Source: Mugil cephalus
Taxonomy: Eukaryota > Chordata > Actinopteri > Mugiliformes > Mugilidae
Direction of reading: 5' to 3'
Assembly: GCF_022458985.1 (NCBI RefSeq)
Contig: NC_061782.1
Span: 7,767,672-7,831,671, forward strand
Length of the DNA: 64,000 bases
A program made the translations under genes and the position numbers. Below are positions 49,483 to 62,400 of the stretch, piece after piece. The notes beneath the pieces were generated by a model. That model was not told the origin of the DNA. It searched no databases and saw nothing but the letters and a program-made list of their open reading frames with translations. Within the stretch, counting starts at the first letter, position 1; each line of letters starts with the position of its first letter.

Positions 49483-51837
49483 CTGTAGAAAAGGTTGCAC
49501 ACACATGTCTCAATTCAGCCACAGCATATATAGCATATATTTGCCATGAAATGCTGCTGCAGAAGCAGAAGCAGTTCAATCAGGCTGATTTGTGGACTGG
49601 TGGAGTGCATTTTCCCCAACAATCATCTTGTTGCCTTACTTTTCAAGGTTTATCAAAGGTAAATGCCACATTTCATTAATTTCTTAGTCGTACATAGATA
49701 AGAGGCATTTTTAGAGATTAAAAGTGTCACTCTATGCAGATGATTCACTTTTGTATTTATCAGTTGTCTTGACAAACTATGTCATATGTGTCCCGTTCTG
49801 ACCATATTTGATGTCCCGTCTCCTGTACTTACCCTCTCAGAAGCAGAGAAAGATTGTTTTCAAGCAATCAGTTCTCAGGAGGAGAATCAGTCCTCAGGAG
49901 GAGAACTGATTCTCAGGAGGAGAATTGTTTGCGTCCCTAAATAATTGTGTCGACAGTCATGCACGGCAATAAATTCCCGTGTGAGAAGCATGCATTGTAC
50001 AAGTCATGCATTTGCTGTACTCGCATATTAAGAAAAACACTGCCATGTCTGATTTTTATATCATGCTTTGTACCATCACTGACTATTTTTTAAGTATACC
50101 ATGGTTTCGGTGTAGTTTAAAATCACCTACACGTAAAAAAAATATATATGTTATTCTTTTACCTTCACTGTGCAGAATGACATAGGTTCAGAACGGGACC
50201 ACAAAAGGCTATTTCGACCCCCCTGCTGATGGTGGAAATTCCTCTACGATAATCCTAAATACAAGTCTAAAATGTGTGTGTACAATGGTTTGGTTTGGAA
50301 GTCAGTATGCAACTCATACAAGTGATAATTAAGAAGCAAATAGTGCACACACACAACTAAATACATTTTCCTTTCCTCTGTGCCATAGCTATACTTTCAA
50401 TAATTAAATCCAAAACTAGCATAATCTTCGTGCAAAGTTTGCTAATGTGTACATTAGTGAAAAACAAAGGTGGTGCAAATTTATCTTTTGTTAAATCCTT
50501 GTTTCACGAATCAAGGAAGTTGCTGCAGGTGTCGCCACACCGCATGGAAGGGAATAAGTTGAAAAAGGGCCTCTTAAGCATGTATGATGAAATGTGTTTC
50601 AACACTTTCGAGGCACAAAGGTAAAGTATTTGAAATATATACATTATCCACTGTACATGTTTGAAATAGCACAGTAAGTTAGGGATCATGCAATATGTCA
50701 GTATTTGTGTAAATCACAAGCATCAGATTGGTCCCATGCAAGTCAACCAGTCCTCAGATGACTTCTCACCCCGCGTTACATCAACTAGTCTCTGTGTTTA
50801 TTGACTAAATTCAAAGAAAGATAACAATGAACAGAAAAGAGGCGGTGTGTACCTTTGGTATAGCAGAGGATCATTGTGGTTCATGGTGATTTAAAGCTTT
50901 ATTGGCTTAGATTTCAATACAACAAATGGCAGTGTGGGTTTTCATTTATAAAACAGTACTTTCAAATACAGTTTCTTCTTACATTAGGGGTTTTTTAGCA
51001 ATATTTGTCAAATAAGTTACGTTGGATGTGGCAATAAAATATATTAAGATTTCTACTTCCAATACATGTAAAGGGAACGTGTCTGCCCGTGTTTATGAGA
51101 GCCTGAGAAGAGAGACATTGTTTCTTTTTTTTTGTTTGTTTGTTTTCTTTGTCAGGGTCAGATGAATGTGTGCAGTAGCCAGGGGAAGGAGAACGGTGAT
51201 ATGTAGGTGCTTGGATGATTAATCTCCATGTAGATCCGGTAAACAAGTTGATGGGTCCGCTGACTGCTTTGCCCGTGATGTTTTTTTTTTTAAACTTATT
51301 TTTTATTCAAAGACTCACTGAGCCAATTCTTGCAAATTTTGGACTAAAACTGTTTCAGCCCAAGCAAGGAAAGCTAACACATGTTCAAGCTACAAGCATG
51401 GACATTTTCATAATGGCGCCATGAGGTTCTACTGTACTTACAAAGTTCCACAGGAATCAACAGCAACGAAGAGTAGGAAGAAACGAGCAAGAAAGAAAGG
51501 AAAAGCATTTCCACTCGAAAGCAAAGCAAGAAGTAAAACAAGCGCAGTCGAAACCAAACAACATGACCCTATTTATCATTCATTCTTTGTCATTTTTGAA
51601 CATGGAAGAGATTCTCAATCATTGTTTACTGTGCAAGTCTAACTGGACAAATCTTTCAGTTCATAGTCTCGGGAAGCGTCAGAGCAAAGAGTCCGTTTCA
51701 TGGCTTCCTTGATTATGTCAGGATAAAACAAAAGAATCCAGAAGAAAAGGAAATCAACCAAAAAAAACCTACATCTAGATTACAGTTGTTGTGTGCTATC
51801 TGAATGAATGTACAGAATATGCATGCTGCTCTGAGCG
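49483..51837. other. Region upstream of TRIM-like gene and ablim1 3' UTR
   Basis: It contains a three-copy 19-bp tandem repeat (49874-49930) and, from about 50880 to 51837, the probable ablim1 3' UTR. That UTR has minus-strand AATAAA at 50898-50903 and 51302-51307. I searched 49483-50880 for RING or B-box coding sequence and found none. Confidence 0.55.
49874..49930. repeat. 19-bp tandem repeat, three copies
   Basis: CTCAGGAGGAGAATCAGTC and two variants, starting at 49874, 49893 and 49912. It lies where the missing 5' exon of the TRIM-like gene would be expected. Confidence 0.85.
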
Positions 51838-54800
51838 CTAGAAGAGCTTGGCCTTCTTTTTCATGTCGTTGCGTTTCCACAGGGGAAGCCTGTCAAACTC
51901 CTGGATCTCCATTCCAAAGATGTCAAAGAACGTTTCGGGCGCTAAGTGGCGCTAGAATTGAGAACAAAGGTGGAGAAAACAAAGGAGGGGTGGGTGGGGG
52001 GGGGGGATGTGTTCTCGGTTAGCACCAAAGCCATAAAAAGGGTCACTGCAAAAATGACAAGAAGCAATGGATACTGCACGTTCCTTGCTACAGTTACACT
52101 TGTGTAACATTTTCTTTACACCAAGTAGAGAAATGTACAATTAATTGCAGAAGGTCAGGTGGAAAACTGATACCTCCAGTCTGGTTCTGTCCACATCCCT
52201 GGGCAGTTTAGCTCTCCCTCTACTGGTTATCATGAGCATTTCATAGGGGTACACCTTCAGAAGGAGACATTTATGAGTGAACAAACCTACAAGACTGAGT
52301 TCAAAAACCATTTCTGTTGTTATCAAACGAAAAGCAAAATTTGGATATCTTTGTAATTCTGACTGTGACAAAAGGAACACTGGGTGGGAGAACAGGTGTG
52401 TGACGGGAGGCTGCCTGGGTGGATTTGGGTTTGTTTTTAGGTGGAAATGTGGGTGTTGTGGCGCGAACATTTTCCTTTTTGGTGTTGAAACGTGCAACAG
52501 ATTAAAGCAAAGGGGGAGAACAAACACGAAATCAGAGTTATGTAACAAGCTGTATTTTAAGAGTCGTTCAATGCAAACTAAAAAAAGGACTAACATCAGT
52601 AATGTAGGCCAAGTAAATCCACATGGGAATGACTGTCCTGGAAAACTGAGGTGCTTCTATTTTTCTTAAATAACTAATGAAAAAGAAGTCCTAACTGAAA
52701 TGCTCAATAATAAGCAACTAGAAGTTCTTTGAAGCCCCCGACCAACTCATATCCATATGGTAATGTGTATACTTCCTTATACACTACACTGTATATAGTG
52801 ATATGAGTTGTTTGGATGACAATTTGGGTGTTGGATTCTCCACTGTATGCTGCATACAGTATCCAGCCACTTTAAATCAAAGCTATGTGCAGATGAGCAT
52901 GGAGAAGCCAGCATGCTAAGCGCTAGAGTGACTCTGCAGCTCCTAAAGCAGCATGCTGAATCAGGAACCCAGCTTTCACTTCCATTAAAAAGTTATAATG
53001 TTTATCTCTCAGAAAACTATTTCTTCCAACCAATGTCCCTGCACCATATATATATATATATATATAAAAAAAAATCACCATCAATTCACTCTTTTTTTGT
53101 TTTCAAATTTTCAACAATTTTGAAAATCTCACTTACAAATTAAAATGCAATTAAAGAAGAAGGACGTGTAAATTTTGCAACATATTTCAGTGTAGACTGC
53201 AACGCTTTGATCAGTACAAAAAAAAGAAGATACTTGCTTTTGGTTCCAACATATTAGGCATAGATACTCCCCTGTCCATCCTTGCAAGTGCTGCACGGCC
53301 ATCCTTAATGTGCTAAAGAATAGAACATACACAAATGTAATATAGTGGAAGGGGACTGCAGGGTTAATGGCATGAATATGTCCACTAATGACAGTGGGCC
53401 CAGCTTTCACTGGATGGAGCAACTAGCTTGGATACTGTCATACAGTATCTCAATTAGTATTCAAGATGGACAGTCGCGTACATGTTTTTGGAATGTGTGT
53501 TTTTTAAAAAAAATAAAATAAAAAATCCTGAATTATGTATGTAAATATGACATTTAGCTTGAGTCATAACATTGATAAACAGTACACAGAACAAGACACG
53601 AGGCAATGATTGGACATTGCATTTCTAGCACTCTGGTTCAGCTACAGGGCAGTGCGTGTTTGCTTCTCGTATCGTTTGAAATCACTGCACTCCATGCCCT
53701 GTAGTTGACATGAATCCATCACTGATGCAAGCATGTAGCGGGAGTGGTTGGTGAGCATACAGGGCTAGGTGCCTCTTGCAACCCACGAGCAAGCAAATAC
53801 GTGATGCAAGGTGAGGAAGCATGCCATGTGAGAAAGCAGATGAGAGACATACCTGAAACTCTGCAGGACAAAATGGGACAGAAAATGAGACTCACAGTTA
53901 ATGGTTTTGCTGTCGAGTCCCCTGCCAGGCTACTACCTACAACACCTAGTCCCTAGTCACATTTTACGCAAATATTTAAAAAGAAAACGCCACTCATGTA
54001 CATGTAGCAGGCCTTTTTTTCTGAATACTGGCGCTAAACAGCTGTAGTGCAACTGACAAAGAGATTGTGTACTGGTTGCAGCTCTCACCTCTGCCTCCTC
54101 CACACATGTCACCGTAGCTGTTGTACTGGGTGAAATCTGTCGACTGAGGCTGGAACACAGACAGTATTAACATATGGGAATTTTGTTGCTGAGTTAGGAC
54201 AAATAAAGGTACAAAAGATGAACTACTGCGCAGTTTGGTTCTTTTATGTTTGGACACTGACACATTTTCCCTTTTAGCAGAACATACTGACATTAGAGTT
54301 ACATTGAACTTTAAGCCCATACTCACTGTATGGGCTTGAAGCTCAAAGTCCACATACAAAAAAAAACAACAAAAAACAAGCAGAAACGAGAGCAACTAGA
54401 TTATTCCGACCCTTGTTTCCACTTGTTTGTTTTTTTAGATATACTATGGCCTGGATGAGTGACAACCATCACAGTCCTCTACTTTTAAGGGCTCAAAAGT
54501 GTGAACATAATCATCTATAAAATGCTACTTTTTTAATATTGCGTTGAGTACCCTTTGCAGGTGATGACAGCATGATGTCTACAATCCAGGGACATGGACC
54601 ACTGACTGTATTAATATGGACGTGTCGCCACTTCCTTGCATTGGCCAATCTAACGCTACTTTCCCAGGGATATGGTCGGTGCCATAGCCCGCCTTTGGAG
54701 TCTGCACAGTATGGCAAGAGAATGGAGCAACACTCACTCACATTTTTGTTAAATCAATACTATGCTCTGCTCTACCTCCACCTCAAACAGAAATGCTGGA

Positions 54801-57800
54801 TTATACACTTTTCTTATTTATTTATTTATTTGTCCACAACTCTCATCGTCACTTTAGGGAGCGGTTGGCATGGCAACTGGTAGTCACCATTATGCCACAT
54901 CCTGTTTCTACAGGGTCAAATATCTAACTAAAACAAAAAAATTGACACTTGAACGTACATACTACTTAAAGGTCCCATATTATATATTATTAAAAATATT
55001 ATGCACAATTCACTTTATAAACGTTTCCTAACAGTAATGTGTCCGTATAGCCTGTCTATGAGGCCTCAGAAGTGAAATAATTCTGTCACTTCCCTCAATT
55101 GATTGCTCTACTTTTTAGGGAATGTGTGATAAAACAGGTGGATCTGAGATTTTTCCCTTCTTGATGTCATGCGGGGAAACAAGCACTCCCTCTGGTAGTG
55201 GACACTGCTTTTGACCCGCCCCCCAGAGAGATGAGCCCGCCCTCTTAAATTACTGAGAAGGTGCCATTTTTTCTCCTCGCAAACAGACATGGTAAAGGTA
55301 CTAGCAAAGCTCGGCCGTTGCTCTGTTGTTGGATGCATCAACAAAACGTAACAATTACCCTAGCTAGCGTTAGCTGCATGGTAACTAACCATTCAGAAAC
55401 GTCCTGCTGCAGCCGCAGAGTCTGAACTTCTTTAGGAGCTTGTGGTTCTGGGTCCGATTCTGGTTCAAACTGGTACGACAGGGTCTCTACCAGCCATAGT
55501 CATAAATTAAACATTAGGGCATGGTAACGCCAGCAAAAGTCGGAACCTCTCCCTGAGAGAACAACAGTTTCTATATGAAACTGTTGAAAAAATGTATAAT
55601 ATGGGACCTTCAAAAAAGCAGAAACCATCCAACTAAACTATTTTCTTTACCATGGAATGACACGTAAGATTATCTACCACTGTTGTTAGCCGTGGAGGCA
55701 TCCAAGCCTCTCACATTGCCCAAAATGTTTCTGTTATCTCTCTGAGAGATTTGTTGTATTATTGCATATTGAGGTTGGGCAATGAGTACACATTGCACAA
55801 ATAATGTAAAACATCCCTTATCTGTCCATGGCACTGTTGTCCAATTACTTTTGAGGCCCTGAAAATTGAGGCCTGTGTATAGAAATGGTTGTAATTCTGA
55901 CATCTTTCCTCCACTTTGGATGTCAAAACCCACAAACTAAATGCCGCAATCTGCCTTTTAAGCCCGCTCCTTAATTATCCGTAACCTGATAAACAACTAA
56001 AATAATTCAACTTGATTGTAAGTGAGCGCTCACCCGATGCAGCCCGTTCCTTCCGTAGCCAGGCAGAGAGTTCGTTTTGGTTGGAGAAGTTGGATCTGAA
56101 ACATAAACACGCTTTTAGGTTTTAAGAGGCCGACCCAAATGAGGAACATATATAACAACAACAATATATAATAATTGAGTTTACCGACCAGGCATGTTAC
56201 AGTAAAAGAAATGCAAAGTGTTACAAAGCACAGATGCTGCGTTTAGGTACATTGCTGACAACTCAGGAGGACATTAGCTGATGAGGCGGCTCTGTACCTG
56301 CGTCACAGTTGGTCTGTTTGGGATCATAGCGCTGAGCCGAGAGGCTGCGTGCATGACGCTCCCTGATCTGCTCTTTTTCCATCTCCTCCTTCAGAATTAG
56401 CTTCCCCAGACCGGACTGAATCTGGAAACACACAATGCAAAGGCTTTTAAGAAACCAGATTTGCTGCATCTCCAAGGACCATTTCAGGACTGTTTGTAAC
56501 TACAGATGCACCAGGAATTAAAGGTTAAATGTTACTTTATTGAGATGTTCCTCCTGGAGCTGCTTTCTTTTCAAGGCCTCTTCCTCCTCCTCTTCTCTAG
56601 ATCGTCTCCTCCCTTCTCCTGAACCTAAGAATGCCGTAGACAAGGCAAAAAAAAACATTACACACACTACGTATACACATAAATACATACACACACCAAT
56701 AAAGACACATATGGTGGGTACCATGCTTCACGTGTACTTGTAAAGTACAACCGGATGAAATGATTCATCCACATTTGAAATGTAGAGAAAAAACAGAACA
56801 GACATGGTCGCTTCTTTTGGCCGTGGAGCAGTGAGAAATACACATAATAAATGAGAAATAGACGGACGAGTGAACACAAATGTGTGACAGAGTTGACGAG
56901 ACAGACAAACAGAGAGGACTTATTGGAATATTGCCAAGATCTCAGTGGATGTCAGAATACACAGACCAGCACAATGTAAGACAGACAGACAAAAGTTTGA
57001 AGCCAGTCTCAGTTATCTCTGTCCAAGTCATTTGTGATACTGCCGCGTATAGGTCGAGCACCCTTCATGGTTGTAAGAGAACGTAAAGATGGTGAAACTG
57101 ATGCCACCTCAAGCAGAAAATAATGCAAACGGCAACTTCTGCTCTGCGCAGGCAAAACTGAAAAGGCAAAATACTGGAAAACGCCTGGATGGCAGCGTTA
57201 GTCTGGAGTAAAGCAGGGATGCAGTTAAGCTTTTGGGCGCAGCTGGAAGGGAGGGAAAGAAAAGGAGGCGTTAAGTCGAGGTGACGTGTGTAACCGTACA
57301 ACTACAGCAGGTAGCGGTGCAAACATGCTCATCGGGGGAGCCTACTGTACCTAACACAGTGAGCGAGTAGGGCCAACGGTCGCCCTCACTCCGAGAGCTG
57401 TCGTCTGGAGAGGGAGCATGGGCAGCGGGGAAGGTGGCGGATCTGATGATCTCATCAGCAGACTTGCTTTGACGTGCTATGGCAGCTGTATCTAGGTTGG
57501 TAACCATGGGAACTGATCTATCAGTGTCTGCGTCACAGTCTAAACCACAGGTAGACAACTCAGCACCATCTGATCGTCGGCTCAGCGATCATTTATCTTG
57601 GTGTATGTGGATGTGCAGCGCTGTCTACGATGCAAACGTCTTCCCTAACAAGTCACGGTTATTGCACGGGGGGTAAGGGAGTCGCATAATTTAAGGACCT
57701 TTTAAGGGTGATTTTTATAAATTTTTTGAGGAGAGAACTCATTGAAGTGTGCAAATTTCATTTTAAAACCAGGCCATACCTTTGGGGTTTGGTTAGCTAG

Positions 57801-59357
57801 TGATAGAACTAGGGCTGCAAATCTTTAGAGGGGTGTCAAACTCATTTTAGTTTGGGAGGGGGGGCACATTCAGCCTAAGAGAACAGAATAATAACCTATA
57901 GGTAATAACAATACAGATTTTCTATTTATTTTAGAGAAAATAAGAAAAGTAGGATAATGTTTACAATTAATAAGCTATCCTTTAAAAAAAAAGAAAAAAG
58001 AAAGAAAATTCTTAAGAAAAATAAGTGTAATGTGGGTACATTGCTGTTTGCTGTGTAGTCCTGGGTCTCAATGTTGTGTTCTGGCCACTTCTCTAACTAA
58101 AATTAGGGGTAGAAGTTGATTTTCATTGAAAAAAATGCCTTGTCTTCTACATAATTTTTTCACAGATTAGACCCTCTGGTGGGCCGCGTTTGGCCATATG
58201 TGTGACACCAGTGCTTTAGATGATGACTAATCGATATACAAATAACATTTCCATGGCTATGTAACAACCATATTATAAATTAAATTAAGTTAATGTGACT
58301 AATTCTCACCTAAAGCAGGAGTAGTCACACCTCAAAGGCTGGGAAATGGTTCACAAATTAGTGTCCTCTCGCTTTAATAAAGGTGAATGAATTACTTTAC
58401 ATTTTGACCATTGCAGTGGTTTAATTATAATAATTATTATCGCCTCTTGCAATTATCACAACCCAGCCTGGGTTTGAGATAAATGCTGACTCCAGGTTTA
58501 CTACCGTGACTTGCTAAGATGGACAAAGTGCAGCGCAAACAGGCTGCATGTCAGACAGAAAAGAGTTGGAGACAGACTTCAAACAGTGCTCGTACGCTGA
58601 CGCTGGGGGGTGACTATGGTTACATGAAGACACAGTCTCAGCTGATTGACAACAGGATTCCCAGAAGCCAGTTCAGTAACATAATGACTAAGAGTAGCGG
58701 TCCCCAACCCCCACGGTGCCATCAGATGAAGACGTGTAATGTAATGTGTATTTTTGTGCAGACTCTCGTCCGTCCATACATTCATTCTCTGCTGTGTATC
58801 TGTCTCAGACGTCCCTCCGATTAGAAACACGGCCCAGTTCTTCGTGGGAGAGATCCTGAGGCGATCCCAGACCAGACGAGATATACAATTCCCTCCAGCG
58901 AATTCTGGGTCTACCCTGGGCTGGCTGTGCCTGGCAAACCTCCAAAGGGAGGTGTAGACTTTTGTATATATGTGTCTATATTTAGCTATTTATATATCAG
59001 CCCCATAAATACCCCACACATACTGTTTTAGTTGGGAATCACTGGCTTACATTATTACATACGCTAATAACCAGACAGACAAATAACCAGCAATTAAACA
59101 GGGAAAATGACAGTACTATAGGAGGTTAGGGTAGGTACCGTGTTGTTTGTAGATGGGCGGCTTTCTGTAGATGTTGATCCCCTGATCTGAAAACGATGAA
59201 TTTCAGAGACAAAAAACATTTACAGACATTTACACACTGCAGCTGCAATGCATGAACAGCGAGCCATTACACATTAAGATTACATTACATTACATATTTC
59301 CCTTTTTCCTGTACTGTCGTGGGAAGAAAGCAAAAGCTGATCCAAAATTAGATAGAC

Positions 59358-59448
<91 letters not shown>

Positions 59449-62400
59449 GGGATGAGCAGTGACAGGGTGCGCTCCCGCTCCTACCTGGGAGGTGGAAATG
59501 TTTAGGGGTCTGAGAGAGAGGCGGGGTGACCGGCCGGCTGTCGGGCCTGAGCGGGAGAGGGGAGCTCCGGCCACTCGGCGGGTCGGTGCCTCCAGTGAGA
59601 AGAACCAAGAACAGAACATGAGCAGGGACACTAGAGTCTGAACGGTGCCAACACACAGGAGGGGACCAGCTGGAGTCATTCCGAGCGAACGGGACACATT
59701 CTGGTCCTTTCTGATGAATGCGGTTAATGGAGCTGAACAAAAGCGGATCAAACCAGCAGAGTCTCGAGCGGCGAGAATCACCGCTCGGGAGGTATGTTAT
59801 GACTCATGGAGCGTGATGACGGCTAGCCTGATGTATAATATGAGCTCACTGTTGGGAAGTTAATATTTCCCCGCATGCAATAGCTAACTTATATTACTAG
59901 ACCTTTGTTTTTATCTCAGCCATATTGCTAGCGTATCGGTCTGAGAATGCAAAAAAAAAGAAAAAAAGTTATCTATCACCTAACATTTGGGCAAGTTTGG
60001 ATACTGAAATACTAATATCTCTAAAGTTCATGCAAACACAAACACAAAGGACCTGACAGCTACTCTGGCACAAGCTTTTAGTCACATTTTTAGAAGTGCA
60101 CGTAAGACCACATCCACACAAGTACGTTTTAAAACTACACGTATAAAATAAATGACTTTAAAAATGCGCCCACTACCATAAACTGGAGAGCGGTGTAAAG
60201 TGGTGTCAGTGAGGTAACTATAGAAGACGCGGTGAAGGAAGAAGATTGCCATGGAGGTAGGAAACACGGACTTTGACTCCTTGTTGCAAAGCAAATAAGG
60301 CAAAATAATCGAGAGGTACCAGGAGCATCATCCATCATCGGAGGAAGTGAATGGGTACGACTGGAGGACACGTGAAGAAAAGAAAAAAAGACGAAATCGC
60401 AAAAAGTGTGTCAACACCTGCGTCACTGTTCCCAAAAGTCGCAGTTTTCCGCTCATGCAGACTAAAACGCGACCCTGAATTTTTCAAAATAAAACATCGT
60501 CAATCATATTTCCGCGTTTCCAAGTAAGAGGAAAACGCTGGGTGTAAATGTAGCTGCGTTTTAAAATGAAAAGTGTGGATGTAGTCTCAGCACGTGGAGG
60601 AAGCGGTGGCTGGGCTGCATGGATCTGACCAAGACAAAGGTGTGACCATTCAGTGTAGCACTAACACTACTGTAACGATGGATCCAGAATGACACATGGG
60701 GCACTGACGGGAGGTGGCATCTCAGGTGACAATGGAGGTGGTGATGCGTTGCCTCTGGGTGGTGGGTGGGGGCAGCAGATAAGGAGTGGAGTGGGGCCCT
60801 TACCTTGGCTATGGGGGAGGAAGTGGTGTCTGAAAGGGGAGGTGGGGCGGGAGTCACTATTTCTGGAGCCCACACTGTTACTGCACAGGGAGGAGCAGAG
60901 CTTCTGCATGCCTGTCAGAGCCTCTGCGGGGAGGTGATGGAGGGAAGGAGGGTGAGGGACAGGGAACAGGGAACAGGGGACAGGGGACGGGGGAGCCCCA
61001 GGAACCAGGCAGCAGAGGTGGACGATACGGGGGTGAGGGGCAAAAAGAATTTAAAAAATAAAGGGAGATATACAGGATTGAAATGTTGAGGAGAGAAAAT
61101 AAAAGACACTCAAAGTGAGAAGGTAAGGAGCACTCAAGGTGAACAGTAAGGAACGAGGAAAGACCACTACACTTTAAAGTCAAACCTTTAATGGAAAGAA
61201 TATGAAACTCAGGGGAAACTTTGTCGTCGAGGGAACAAAATTGACTCTACGGTTGTTATTTTGCACAAGGTAGGATTCCATCACGGTCCATCATGTCAAT
61301 AAACGGTAAGAGAGAAAAATAACAACCTCGAGTCAATTTCGGTTAAATTCAAAAGACCTTCAGAGGTTAAACAGATCAGAAGCAGGGAAGCGAGGAGAAT
61401 CGCAAACAGTATAAATATTCCACACGTGCGCGCGCTCTAAACTCCTCTTTCCAAGCACCCACCTGGTCTGTGGAAATGCTGCGGTGACCGTGACAACGTG
61501 GGGGTGTAACCATGGCGATTGTACACTGGCGATCCTATGGAGCCCTGACTGGTGGACCTTTGGAGGATGCGGTCCCTCCTGTCATAAGAGCCCTGGCGAA
61601 CGCACACACACACACAAGTTATTACACAAAACGTCTGCTGCTGCTGCTGGGGGACAACATTGTGAAGATTTAGTGGAAACATAAATTCGCTCACCTCACC
61701 AGACGGGGTTGGTGACATGTTTCTTGAGGACTAGAATAAATCAAACCAGACTTAATTATCATCTTGTTTGGAAGGTTTTCACAGACATCAGAGTAAATAT
61801 AGTTTTACATAACTCTGCTCCGGGACTAAAAATGGCCGATGTGCTTTCTGCTCTGATTAAAGGGGCTGATTTATCACCATCAGGAGCAGCACAAGCGGTG
61901 GCACATCTTACCTTGTCATCTGGCAAAGGGGAGCGCTCCCTCCTGGCAGTGTGGAGCTGCGAAGGACACAGAAAGTTCAGGACTACAAAAAAGGAGCTTT
62001 TAATACGGCAAATATCGCACAGTCAGTCCTTTGTGTGCATTATTATGCCTGTAACGACTCTATGATGCAGATACCCCGGTGGTTTAGTGCCAGTTTGTTT
62101 TCTCCAGTGTACCAGCATGTGAGACAATGTACAACTGTATGTGTCAACTAGATAATTCAGGAAATGGTATTATTGAAGCCCTAGTTCGTTGGTTTTCAAG
62201 AGGGGGTCTGCGACCCCTAGGGGGTCCACGAAGGTACTGCAAGGGGGTCGCAAAATCTTTGGTTGATTAAACATTTTATATATACTTTTTTTTTTTAAAT
62301 TTCCCCCTACAAATTTAAATTTCTAAAGGGAAAAGGGATATCTTAACACTGAATGCAAAATAATAATAATGATAATATATTTAGTTAATAGAACTAGTTT

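Larger units (their letters stand above)
57486..59138. other. ablim1 intron with two repeats
   Basis: It holds hAT-like copy 2 and the retroelement relic. Otherwise A/T-rich with no exon recognised. Confidence 0.5.

Noticed and set aside
50430-50624. 64-codon plus-strand frame near the TRIM-like gene
   Set aside because: Checked as a possible missing exon; wrong strand, no Cys/His pattern of RING or B-box.
59290-59781. 163-codon minus-strand frame with LSIY repeats
   Set aside because: Generated by the (GATA)n microsatellite. Only the 59485-59589 part, in another frame, is a real ablim1 exon.
60309-60361. Possible ablim1 exon ([13 protein letters not shown])
   Set aside because: Splice-like ends, but the required phase would introduce a stop; incompatible with its phase-1 neighbours.
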